Below are positions 1-6,631 of a stretch of DNA of 15,254 nucleotides, piece after piece; the first letter of the stretch is position 1; each line of letters starts with the position of its first letter. The stretch comes from Gammaproteobacteria bacterium HGW-Gammaproteobacteria-14 (lineage in GTDB: Bacteria; Pseudomonadota; Gammaproteobacteria; Pseudomonadales; Alcanivoracaceae). Both the position numbers and the translations under genes were made by a program. Below the pieces are notes generated by a model, which ran no database searches, was not told where the DNA came from, and saw nothing but the letters and a program-made list of their open reading frames with translations. The stretch is from positions 1-15,254 of the forward strand of contig PGZG01000020.1 in the NCBI GenBank assembly GCA_002840115.1, read 5' to 3'.

Positions 1-1
1 C

Positions 2-577
2 ACCCTGGCGTTGATCTCCGACAGTGAACAAGCCAGAACGGCCGGATTTATCATCAATCGGTTCCGGGGTGACATTGCGCTGTTGGAGCCCGGGCTGGAA
101 TGGCTGGCCGAACACACTGGCAAGCCGGTGTTCGGGGTCTTGCCCTACCTGCACGGGTTGGTGATAGATTCCGAAGACAGTGTCAGTGCCGCCGGTACCA
201 GCGAGGCCGGCGCCTTGAAAGTGGTGGTGCCGGTACTGCCCAGGATCAGCAACCACAATGATTTTGATCCGTTGCGATTGCACCCGGGGGTGGACCTGGT
301 TTTCGTGGGGCCGGATGCGCCCATTCCACCGGCGGATCTGATTATTCTGCCCGGCACTCATGAACATCAGGCATTGGAAGTCGCGGAACGTTGCCGCCGG
401 GCGATTGGCTCTCTGATACTCAAGGCAGGAGATATCGAGCTTCCGCTCACCGCCAGTGTTGGCGCTGCCAGTCGCGGCAAGCAACTGATTCGTGATAGCG
501 ACCACATTATTCGTCTTGCCGACGAAGCCATGTATGAAGCGAAAAAATCCGGCCGTAACCAAGTGATTGCCGGCTAA
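2..577 (+). CDS. Chimeric ORF: cobyric acid synthase (CobQ) middle part fused to GGDEF-domain C-terminus, partial at left edge
   Basis: The frame is open to the left edge, so the start lies outside the window; a TTG at 11 is an internal Leu of the CobQ-like stretch LISDSEQARTAGFIINRFRGD. From there to about base 357 the protein follows CobQ: the end of the ATPase half, then the start of the glutamine amidotransferase domain (LPRISNHNDFDPLR, then ADLIILPG). The text then changes in frame to a GGDEF C-terminus (ALEVAERCRRAI, TASVGAA, LADEAMYEAKKSGRNQV). The switch falls where CobQ (IILPGS) and GGDEF (VLLPGT) proteins normally look alike. The amidotransferase Cys and His and the GG(D/E)EF signature are both absent, so neither cobyric acid synthesis nor c-di-GMP synthesis is expected. 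The ORF ends just before a strong bidirectional terminator. The family parts are clear; whether the fusion exists in the cell is uncertain. Confidence 0.8.
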   Translation, partial: TLALISDSEQARTAGFIINRFRGDIALLEPGLEWLAEHTGKPVFGVLPYLHGLVIDSEDSVSAAGTSEAGALKVVVPVLPRISNHNDFDPLRLHPGVDLVFVGPDAPIPPADLIILPGTHEHQALEVAERCRRAIGSLILKAGDIELPLTASVGAASRGKQLIRDSDHIIRLADEAMYEAKKSGRNQVIAG

Positions 578-605
578 GACTTGCAGGGGAGCACGACCAA
601 AAACA

Positions 606-650
606 GCAGCCACAAAAAAGGCCACCTTTGGTGGCCTTTTTTGTGGCTGC
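606..650. terminator. Perfect bidirectional intrinsic terminator between GGDEF remnant and rplS
   Basis: A perfect 21-bp inverted repeat has a TTT loop. Its core is GGCCACC-TTT-GGTGGCC, flanked by A6 on the left and T6 on the right, so either strand yields a GC stem followed by a U-run. The outer GCAGCCAC/GTGGCTGC arms extend it. It lies between the converging ends at 577 (+) and 660 (-) and would stop transcripts from both sides. Because it is symmetric, it would work unchanged if the surrounding block were inverted. Confidence 0.93.
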
Positions 651-659
651 GCCGAGGAA

Positions 660-1025
660 TTAACGGACGCTGCGGACCTTTTCCTTAATACGGGCAGACT
701 TACCAGCGCGATCACGCAGGAAGTACAGCTTGGCGCGACGGACATCACCGCGACGCTCCACCTTGATGCTGTCTACCACTGCGCTGTGGGTCTGGAATAC
801 CCGCTCAACGCCAACACCGTGGGAGATTTTACGCACCGTGAAGGAGGAATTCAGACCACGCTTCTTGATCGCAATAACCACGCCCTGAAACGCCTGAAGA
901 CGCTCGCGGGTACCTTCTTTCACTTTCACCTGTACGGTGATGGTGTCGCCGGGAGCAAACGCCGGAACGTCGCTTTTCAGCTGTGCCTGTTCAACTGCCT
1001 GAACCAGGGGATTCTTGCCGCTCAT
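660..1025 (-). CDS. rplS: 50S ribosomal protein L19
   Basis: This complete 121-residue protein begins MSGKNPLVQAVEQAQLK, with typical L19 segments PAFAPGDTITVQVKVKEG, RLQAFQGVVIAIKKRG, FTVRKISHGVGVERVF and RRAKLYFLRDRAGKSARI. L19 sits at the 30S-50S interface of the ribosome. Length and ends match the family, and an AGGAG lies 9 nt before the ATG. In most proteobacteria it is the last gene of rpsP-rimM-trmD-rplS. Here the 3' end of trmD lies directly upstream (15 nt gap) but is fused to a GGDEF gene. As drawn, rplS would depend on the promoter of that chimera rather than on the ribosomal operon promoter, which is odd for an essential or near-essential gene. It ends at the strong terminator at 606-650. 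Confidence 0.97.
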   Translation of the reverse strand: MSGKNPLVQAVEQAQLKSDVPAFAPGDTITVQVKVKEGTRERLQAFQGVVIAIKKRGLNSSFTVRKISHGVGVERVFQTHSAVVDSIKVERRGDVRRAKLYFLRDRAGKSARIKEKVRSVR

Positions 1026-1040
1026 GACTGTTTGCTCCTG

Positions 1041-2009
1041 TTACTGAATATCGCTGTCTTGTTGCTGTTCAAACTCGCGGAGACTCTCCTCATGGAGATA
1101 TTCCGCCAGCAGTTGCTCTTCTTCCCGGCTTAACCCCTGCTGCCTTCGTCGGGCATCCAGCAGGTCTGGCCGCAATGTTGCTGTTCGCCCTAACGACTGT
1201 TTAAGCCGCCAACGCCGAATCTCTTCATGGTGCCCGCTCATTAATACCGATACCGGCGCATCGCGGCCACGTTGGCTGGCCAGTACGCTATCCAGTAATT
1301 CGAGAATATGACGTCGGTTGGAAACACCGGTCAGGGCGTCGGTCAATGACAGGGCGCGAACATCACTTTCCCGGTTGCGCCAGGCATGTACCATGGAGGC
1401 CATGATAATGGTCTGGTAAATCACGTAAAAACCGCCAGCCAGCATCAAACAGATTGTCCAGTAAAGGCTTTGATGGGCATTCGCCGACTGTGCTTGATTG
1501 AGGATAGGCGCATAGGGGATCACTTCCAGAGCAGACAGCAGGCTCAGGGACAGCAGACCCAACAGGCCACCGATAAATACCTTGAGCACTTTGCGAATAT
1601 CAAAGAGGATCAGCCCAAGCATTGGCGCGCCCATCATGACCAGGCCGGTGACCACATTGAGGGTGCCAATCAGATAGCACACGGTGATTGCACTAACGGT
1701 ATAGAACCACAGCGTGATCATGGTGTACCGGTGACCGTCCCGTTGGTGACGATCTATAGATAAACCGATAATTCCCAAAACCAGCCAGCAGAGCGCCCCG
1801 GCGAAGGCGTAATAGGCGGTTGGTAGCATCATCTGATGTGCAAGAATATCGGCACTGGCGGCGAACATATGGCTGATAAGAGCCCAACAGCCGAGCAGCA
1901 GAAATACCGGAGCGGCGATCCAGCAAACCATGGCGCTACGCCTGGCTTCTGAGCCATTCAACTGGTGTCCGATTAGCCCACCAAGCGTCTCAATTAACTT
2001 TTGCATCAT
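1041..2009 (-). CDS. Chimeric ORF: membrane-anchored GGDEF protein N-terminus fused to TrmD C-terminus
   Basis: Residues 1-257 are the N-terminal part of a membrane diguanylate cyclase-type protein. Five or six hydrophobic helices span about 25-205, and the start of a GGDEF domain follows (LSLTDALTGVSNRRHILELL, then APVSVLM). Where FDIDHFK should come, the protein continues in frame as SGHHEEIRRWRLKQSLGR, RPDLL and REEEQLLAEYL, the last ~65 residues of tRNA (guanine-N1-)-methyltransferase TrmD. The switch is at about bases 1239-1247, where GGDEF (VSVLM) and TrmD (PxVLLSG) sequences resemble each other. The GGDEF signature and the TrmD SAM-binding knot are both missing, so no catalysis is expected. 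An AGAGG lies 1 nt before the first ATG and 4 nt before a second ATG at 2006, which may be the real start. It is divergent from xerD (110 nt gap). The missing GGDEF C-terminus is found at about 350-577 on the other strand. Confidence 0.82.
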   Translation of the reverse strand: MMQKLIETLGGLIGHQLNGSEARRSAMVCWIAAPVFLLLGCWALISHMFAASADILAHQMMLPTAYYAFAGALCWLVLGIIGLSIDRHQRDGHRYTMITLWFYTVSAITVCYLIGTLNVVTGLVMMGAPMLGLILFDIRKVLKVFIGGLLGLLSLSLLSALEVIPYAPILNQAQSANAHQSLYWTICLMLAGGFYVIYQTIIMASMVHAWRNRESDVRALSLTDALTGVSNRRHILELLDSVLASQRGRDAPVSVLMSGHHEEIRRWRLKQSLGRTATLRPDLLDARRRQQGLSREEEQLLAEYLHEESLREFEQQQDSDIQ

Positions 2010-2119
2010 GCCTCTGCGGCGACACGCTGGCGGGCGTGTATGAAAGAACAGGAAAAGATCGCGACAGCCTCTTCTCTGAAGTGTAATAGTCTACCTTGGA
2101 ATAACCAAACGGGAGTCCC

Positions 2120-3067
2120 ATGAACGCGGGGGTTATGCCGACGAACGAGCAGCTGCTGATAGACCGGTGGCTGGATCATGTCTGGATGGAGAAGGGGCTG
2201 GGGGAGAATTCTCTGGCCAGTTATCGCAGCGATCTGTGTCAGTTCTCGTTATGGTTGCAGGAGCAGCGTTGTGAGCTGTTGCGGGCTGATCGTCTGGCAC
2301 TGCTGGAGTGGCTCAGTGCACTGATGCAGCGAGGTCTCAGCGCTCGTTCCGTGTCTCGTAAAATGTCTGCATTGCGGGGCTTTTACCGTTGGGCGCTGCG
2401 GGAACGGCTGGTCATTGAAGATCCGACACTGCTGGTGGAGCGGCCACGCCTTGGGCGCCCATTGCCAAAATCCCTCACGGAAGCCGATGTCGAGGCGCTG
2501 CTGGTGTCTCCGGATGTGGAAACAATGCTGGGGTTACGTGACAGGGCCATGCTGGAGGTGCTGTATGCGGCGGGGTTGCGGGTCTCGGAGCTGGTGGGCT
2601 TGACCCTGTCTCAGGTTAATCTTCGGCAGGGGTTGGTGCGGGTGGTGGGCAAAGGCAATAAGGAGCGTCTGGTGCCGCTGGGAGAGGAGGCTCAGGACTG
2701 GCTCGGGCGATACCTGCGCGATAGTCGCCCGCTACTACTGAATGGTCGGGTGGATGACATTGTTTTCCCCAGTCAGCGGGGCCAACCCATGACCCGACAG
2801 ACGTTCTGGCACCGTATCAAACAAATAGCCCTTCAGGCCGGGGTGCAAAAGCCGCTATCCCCCCATACACTGCGCCATGCGTTTGCCACTCATCTGCTTA
2901 ACCATGGTGCTGATCTGAGAGTGGTACAGTTGTTGCTCGGCCACAGTGATCTGTCCACCACCCAGATCTATACTCACGTCGCGCGTCAGCGGCTGAATGA
3001 TTTACACGCCAGGCATCACCCCCGGTCTGGAACCGATCAGCCACTGGCTGGTCGCAAAGAACGTTGA
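2120..3067 (+). CDS. xerD: Tyrosine recombinase XerD (chromosome dimer resolution)
   Basis: This 315-residue protein has a SAM-like core-binding domain (about residues 10-95) and a catalytic domain (about 115-295). All catalytic residues of the tyrosine recombinase family are visible: Arg154 (AAGLRVSEL), Lys178 (VVGKGNKERLVPLG), His249 and Arg252 (SPHTLRHAFATHLL), His275 (LLGHSDLSTT) and nucleophile Tyr284 (QIYTHV). XerD acts with XerC at dif, under FtsK control, to resolve chromosome dimers. It is a little longer than the usual ~298 residues because of short tails at both ends. The start is supported by GGGAG 4 nt before the ATG; an in-frame ATG at 2135 is the alternative. XerD rather than XerC is chosen from the neighbours (dsbC, hom and thrC follow it in Pseudomonas-type genomes) and the sequence. 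It is probably cotranscribed with dsbC. Confidence 0.95.
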   Translation: MNAGVMPTNEQLLIDRWLDHVWMEKGLGENSLASYRSDLCQFSLWLQEQRCELLRADRLALLEWLSALMQRGLSARSVSRKMSALRGFYRWALRERLVIEDPTLLVERPRLGRPLPKSLTEADVEALLVSPDVETMLGLRDRAMLEVLYAAGLRVSELVGLTLSQVNLRQGLVRVVGKGNKERLVPLGEEAQDWLGRYLRDSRPLLLNGRVDDIVFPSQRGQPMTRQTFWHRIKQIALQAGVQKPLSPHTLRHAFATHLLNHGADLRVVQLLLGHSDLSTTQIYTHVARQRLNDLHARHHPRSGTDQPLAGRKER

Positions 3068-3082
3068 ATTGCGGAGATTTCC

Positions 3083-3862
3083 ATGCGTTTTATTCCCCTG
3101 TTATTTGTTTTTATGATGAATGTGGCCTGCGCTGACTCGGTCAGCAATGACGAAGCTAGCGCCACTGCGGCCGTTGTTTCCTCTGCACCGCTAGCGGGCC
3201 CCGAGGGATCCGCTCTGGCGGTCGAGCGGTTGCGTCAGGCTTTTCCGGGAATTCCTGTTGGCCAAATCGAAACCTCCCCGGTGGATGGGATGTGGCAGGT
3301 TGAGGTGCAGGGTGACTGGCTGCATTTGAGTAACGATGGCCGCTTTCTGTTTGCCGGAGAGTTGTTTGAGTTACGCGCCGAGGGTGCGGTGAGCCTGGTA
3401 GAGGAGCGCCAAAAAGCGCTGCGTGTGCCGGGTATCGCGGCGTTGCAGGCGGATGAAATGGTGTCGTTCCCGGCGGCCGATGAAAAAGCGGAAGTCTATG
3501 TTTTTACCGATGTTACCTGTGGGTACTGCCGTCAGTTACATCGGGAAATGTCGGAATACAACAAGCGGGGCATTACCGTCCATTACCTTGCCTTTCCTCG
3601 CGGAGGAGTTACATCGGAAGGCTCCAGATTGCTTAAGGATATCTGGTGCTCCGCCGACCGTGGCTTGGCTATGACAGAAGCCAAGCTGGAAAAGCCAGCC
3701 AGCCAGCGACCGAGCGCCTGTAGCGATCCGGTGGCGGACCACTATGCCCTGGGGCAGCGGTTTGGTGTTCGCGGGACACCCGCTGTATTTTCCGTTGACG
3801 GTGAGCAGCTTGGTGGTTATGTGCCGCCTGCCAAGATGGCGGCGGACCTGGGTTTGAATTGA
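3083..3862 (+). CDS. dsbC: Thiol:disulfide interchange protein DsbC (periplasmic disulfide isomerase)
   Basis: This 259-residue protein starts with a short signal peptide (MRFIPLLFVFMMNVACA), probably cut after ACA at about residue 17. A low-complexity Ala/Ser linker follows, then a DsbC-type dimerisation domain (about 44-115) and a thioredoxin-fold domain. The active site CGYC is at residues 146-149 (FTDVTCGYCRQLHREM). A second Cys pair (IWCSADRG and SACSDP) and the cis-Pro loop RGTPAVF with VPPAKM near the end are typical of DsbC. It reshuffles wrong disulfides in exported proteins and is kept reduced by DsbD in the membrane. A GGAG lies 8 nt before the ATG, and the gap to xerD is 15 nt, so the two are likely one operon. 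A GC-rich hairpin at 3917-3935 may end the transcript. Confidence 0.94.
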   Translation: MRFIPLLFVFMMNVACADSVSNDEASATAAVVSSAPLAGPEGSALAVERLRQAFPGIPVGQIETSPVDGMWQVEVQGDWLHLSNDGRFLFAGELFELRAEGAVSLVEERQKALRVPGIAALQADEMVSFPAADEKAEVYVFTDVTCGYCRQLHREMSEYNKRGITVHYLAFPRGGVTSEGSRLLKDIWCSADRGLAMTEAKLEKPASQRPSACSDPVADHYALGQRFGVRGTPAVFSVDGEQLGGYVPPAKMAADLGLN

Positions 3863-4118
3863 GCCTCTCGCACTGATTGACCTTGTCTGGGCGCGCCAGT
3901 AAGGTGTGCCCTCCCACGCCCCGCCCGGGGCGTTTGCCCTGCTGGTATGACCGTGGATGCTGCGTTCCTCGTCGTATCGGATGTTTCCGTATCTGTTATT
4001 CAGATGGGCATTGAGGGCTGACTCGTGTCTGTTCGAGTCGGTGTTCTGATTTTTGTCTGGTCATCTGGCGGTGATGTTTCCGATGACTCGACGTTTCGTG
4101 AGTTGAAGCGAGGTAGTG
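3863..4118 (+). other. Gap between dsbC and hom: terminator, possible leader ORF and competing hairpins
   Basis: This 256-nt gap holds a probable terminator (3917-3935) and a 24-codon ATG ORF (3947-4021) rich in Val (6 of 24), without a clear Shine-Dalgarno. Overlapping the ORF stop codon is a 9-bp hairpin with wobble pairs (4017-4042), followed by T5 at 4050-4054. The 3' arm TCGAGTC (4033-4039) can instead pair with GACTCGA (4085-4091), so two exclusive folds are possible. A TTGACC at 3877-3882 lies 17 nt before a weak TAAGGT. None of this proves a regulator. Confidence 0.3.
3917..3935 (+). terminator. Probable terminator after dsbC
   Basis: CGCCCC (3917-3922), loop GCCC and GGGGCG (3927-3932) form a perfect 6-bp GC stem, followed only by TTT. 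It is 54 nt after the dsbC stop. The short T-run makes it a weaker candidate than the one at 606-650. Confidence 0.5.
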
Positions 4119-4121
4119 GTG
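4108..4121 (+). promoter_or_regulatory. Ribosome binding site deciding the hom start (GTG)
   Basis: GCGAGG (4108-4113) is followed by two adjacent GTG codons, at 4116 and 4119. The spacing from GAGG is 2 nt to the first and 5 nt to the second. The second gives a protein starting (M)NPVKVGIAGLG, which matches the start of Pseudomonas homoserine dehydrogenases (MKPVKVG), so I prefer 4119. Confidence 0.6.
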
Positions 4122-5423
4122 AATCCAGTTAAGGTAGGCATTGCAGGGCTTGGTACCGTAGGTTCCGGCACGGTCAATATTCTTCGCCGTAATGCGGATG
4201 AGATTGCTCGTCGGGTCGGTCGGCCGATTGAGATTGCGCATATTGGCGCCCGTCGTGATAACGACTCCTGCGATGTTACCGGCGTACGTATATCGCGCGA
4301 TGTCATGGAAGTCGCCCGCGACCCGGATATCGATATTCTGGTGGAGCTTATTGGTGGCACCACAACGGCCCGCGAACTGGTGCTTACCGCAATCAGCAAT
4401 GGTAAACATGTGGTCACGGCTAATAAGGCGTTGATTGCCGAGCATGGCAATGAGATTTTTGCAGCAGCTCACGCCAAAGGTGTCGATGTGGCATTTGAGG
4501 CGGCGGTAGCCGGTGGCGTGCCAATCCTCAAAGCACTTGGCGAAGGTTTGGCGGCAAATCGCATCAAATGGATTGCCGGGATTATTAACGGCACGGGTAA
4601 TTTTATTCTGACGGAAATGCGTGATAAAGGACGCAGTTTTTCCGACGTGCTTGCCGAAGCGCAGGCGCTAGGTTACGCCGAAGCTGACCCGACATTTGAT
4701 GTGGAGGGCATCGATGCCGCTCACAAGCTTACTATTCTGGCATCCATAGCCTTTGGTATCCCGCTGCAGTTTTCGAAGGTGTATACCGAAGGCATTAGTG
4801 GCCTGACTAGTGAAGATATTACGGCCGCAGAACAATTTGGCTATCGCATCAAGCATCTGGGCATCGCCAAAGACACTGGTAACGGCATTGAGCTGCGAGT
4901 ACATCCGACCTTGATTCCGCAGTCTGTGTTGCTGGCTTCGGTTAACGGCGTAATGAATGCGGTTATGGTAGATGGTGATGCGGTAGGTCCGACACTGTTT
5001 TATGGCGCCGGCGCCGGCGCGGGACCTACTGGCAGTGCGGTTGTGGCTGATATTATCGAGATGGGTCGGGCGTTGACCATAGAGCATGATCAGCGAGTGC
5101 CTTATTTGGGCTTCCACTCGGACGTTCTGTCCGAAGAACCAGTACTACCGATGGATCAAGTAGTGTGTCCGTTCTATATGCGCCTGCATGTGCAGGATAG
5201 AACCGGTGTGCTGGCGGATATCACCCGTATTCTGTCGCAACATTCTATTAGCATCGAAGCCATGTTCCAGAAAGATGTGGACGACGATCAGCCCGTGCCG
5301 ATCATGCTGATGACCCACGCTGTTCGAGAGCAGGATATGAATAAAGCCTTGGCAGAGATTGCCGCGTTGGATGCCGTATTGGACGATATTGTCCGTATTC
5401 GTGTTGAGTTATTAAAAGCCTGA
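4119..5423 (+). CDS. hom: Homoserine dehydrogenase
   Basis: This protein of about 434 residues catalyses NAD(P)-dependent reduction of aspartate semialdehyde to homoserine, the branch point to threonine and methionine. The Rossmann nucleotide-binding motif GLGTVGSGT is at the start, followed by VVTANKALIAEHG, EAAVAGGVPILKAL, GIINGTGNFIL and the signature region YAEADPTFDVEGIDAAHKL with catalytic-domain Asp and Lys residues. A C-terminal ACT domain (FYMRLHVQDRTGVLADITRIL, SIEAMFQKD) is the usual threonine-feedback module. It is a stand-alone enzyme, not fused to aspartokinase, as in Pseudomonas. Translation starts with GTG, at 4119 or possibly 4116. It lies 17 nt before thrC, and the two form the threonine branch operon. 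Confidence 0.96.
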   Translation: MNPVKVGIAGLGTVGSGTVNILRRNADEIARRVGRPIEIAHIGARRDNDSCDVTGVRISRDVMEVARDPDIDILVELIGGTTTARELVLTAISNGKHVVTANKALIAEHGNEIFAAAHAKGVDVAFEAAVAGGVPILKALGEGLAANRIKWIAGIINGTGNFILTEMRDKGRSFSDVLAEAQALGYAEADPTFDVEGIDAAHKLTILASIAFGIPLQFSKVYTEGISGLTSEDITAAEQFGYRIKHLGIAKDTGNGIELRVHPTLIPQSVLLASVNGVMNAVMVDGDAVGPTLFYGAGAGAGPTGSAVVADIIEMGRALTIEHDQRVPYLGFHSDVLSEEPVLPMDQVVCPFYMRLHVQDRTGVLADITRILSQHSISIEAMFQKDVDDDQPVPIMLMTHAVREQDMNKALAEIAALDAVLDDIVRIRVELLKA

Positions 5424-5440
5424 ACGGAAGAGAGATTGCT

Positions 5441-6583
5441 ATGCCATTTCGTGAGCGTTACACCGGCCTGATTAACCGCTACCGTGACCATCTGCCGGTG
5501 AGCGATGACACCCGTATTATCAGTTTGGGTGAGGGCAATACGCCGTTGATCCGGCTGAAAAATATTCCCCAGATGTTGGGAAAAGATGTCGATATTTATG
5601 TGAAATATGAAGGCTTGAATCCTACCGGTTCTTTCAAGGATCGCGGAATGACTATGGCCGTTACCAAGGCGGTGGAGGAGGGCAGTAATGCCATTATTTG
5701 CGCCTCCACCGGCAACACCTCTGCGGCCGCTGCCGCTTATGCTGCACGGGCTGGTATCACCGCGTTTGTACTGATTCCTGAAGGCAAAATTGCCATGGGT
5801 AAGCTGGCTCAGGCGATGATGTATGGTGCGGTGACTATTCAGATTCGTGGTAATTTTGACGAAGGTATGGAGCTGGTGAAACAGGTTGCCGAGCAAGCAC
5901 CGGTAACCATTGTGAACTCGGTAAATCCTTATCGTTTGCAGGGGCAGAAGACGGCTGCCTTTGAAATTGTCGAAGAGCTTGGCCGTGCTCCGGATTACCA
6001 CTGCCTGCCGGTGGGTAATGCGGGCAACATTACGGCCCACTGGATTGGTTATTGTGAGTATTCGGCACAGAAAGGCACTCGGGTTACTGAGTCTTGTGCG
6101 TTTTGTGATGGCAACTGCCGTTATGCGGGTGGCCCTGTGATTGGTAGCCGCCCTGTGATGATTGGTTATCAGGCTGCAGGCTCAGCGCCTTTCGTTCGCG
6201 GTGAAGCGGTGAAAAATCCGGATACTGTGGCAACGGCTATTCGTATTGGTAATCCGCAAAGCTGGGACCGCGCCTGGAAAGTAAAAGAAGAGTCCGGTGG
6301 CTGGTTCGATGAGCTGAGCGATGCCGATATTCTGGCGGCGCAAAAATTGCTGGCACAACGTGAAGGCATTTTCTGTGAGCCGGCATCGGCTGCTTCAATT
6401 GGCGGCGTGATGCGTGATGTTCAGAGTGGTCGTATTCCGGAAGGCTCCACCATCGTGTGCACCTTGACCGGCAATGGCTTAAAGGATCCAGACACGGCGA
6501 TCAAACAGTGTGGTGATAGCCGGATGGTCACAATTGATGCGAATCTGGCATCGGTGAAAGACGCTATTCTGGGTATTTTGTAA
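5441..6583 (+). CDS. thrC: Threonine synthase with a Cys-rich insertion
   Basis: This 380-residue PLP enzyme converts O-phosphohomoserine to threonine. It belongs to the shorter, Bacillus-like class and not the ~460-residue class of E. coli. The PLP-binding lysine is Lys66 in NPTGSFKDRGM; the phosphate loop VGNAGNITAHW (about 191-201), the STGNTSAAAA helix and the late TGNGLKDPD motif are all present. Between the helix WIGYCEYS and SRPVMIGYQAAGSAPFV, where related enzymes have a short link, it carries about 18-20 extra residues including Cys219, Cys222 and Cys226 (CAFCDGNC), with Cys205 nearby. These could bind a metal, but that is inference. GGAAGAGAG precedes the ATG, 17 nt after hom. A GC-rich hairpin at 6611-6631 follows. 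Confidence 0.95.
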   Translation: MPFRERYTGLINRYRDHLPVSDDTRIISLGEGNTPLIRLKNIPQMLGKDVDIYVKYEGLNPTGSFKDRGMTMAVTKAVEEGSNAIICASTGNTSAAAAAYAARAGITAFVLIPEGKIAMGKLAQAMMYGAVTIQIRGNFDEGMELVKQVAEQAPVTIVNSVNPYRLQGQKTAAFEIVEELGRAPDYHCLPVGNAGNITAHWIGYCEYSAQKGTRVTESCAFCDGNCRYAGGPVIGSRPVMIGYQAAGSAPFVRGEAVKNPDTVATAIRIGNPQSWDRAWKVKEESGGWFDELSDADILAAQKLLAQREGIFCEPASAASIGGVMRDVQSGRIPEGSTIVCTLTGNGLKDPDTAIKQCGDSRMVTIDANLASVKDAILGIL

Positions 6584-6610
6584 AACATTTTGGACCTTCT
6601 GTAAAAACAG

Positions 6611-6631
6611 GAGCCGGGGTCCCCGGCTCTT
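6611..6631 (+). terminator. Probable terminator after thrC
   Basis: GAGCCGG (6611-6617), loop GGTCC and CCGGCTC (6623-6629) form a 7-bp GC-rich hairpin 28 nt after the thrC stop. Only TT follows before the FNR box, but on the opposite strand the stem is followed by T5 (A5 at 6603-6607), so it may work better in reverse. Its last two T residues are also the first two bases of the FNR box. Confidence 0.6.

Larger units (their letters stand above)
358..1240. other. Apparently inverted segment carrying GGDEF 3' end, rplS and trmD 3' end
   Basis: The left end of this block joins CobQ coding sequence to a GGDEF C-terminus. The right end joins a GGDEF N-terminus to a TrmD C-terminus on the minus strand. 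Flipping the block puts the two GGDEF parts on the same strand, facing rplS, and puts trmD-rplS in the same direction as xerD-dsbC-hom-thrC, as in Pseudomonas-type genomes. Even after flipping, about 45-50 GGDEF residues, the TrmD N-terminal part and the CobQ C-terminal part are missing. The event is therefore not a clean single inversion. Short imperfect inverted repeats lie at the edges (353-364 and 1224-1234). Confidence 0.6.

Noticed and set aside
567..1133. Long plus-strand ORF over rplS
   Set aside because: It is the antisense shadow of rplS and the terminator; its protein has no family features, whereas rplS on the other strand is unmistakable.
341..1247. Insertion sequence or phage as cause of the scrambled left end
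   Set aside because: No transposase, integrase other than XerD, target-site duplication or terminal repeat longer than about 12 bp was seen.
3083..3140. DsbC as a lipoprotein
   Set aside because: NVAC at the end of the signal peptide lacks the usual Leu at -3 of a lipobox; cleavage by signal peptidase I after ACA is more likely.
3996..4472. Minus-strand ORFs overlapping the start of hom
   Set aside because: They lie opposite a clear homoserine dehydrogenase, have no recognisable motifs and no good ribosome binding site.
5288..6040. 250-codon minus-strand ORF over the hom/thrC junction
   Set aside because: It is antisense to two well-identified genes, and its composition (many His, Asn, Arg) is typical of a reverse-frame shadow.
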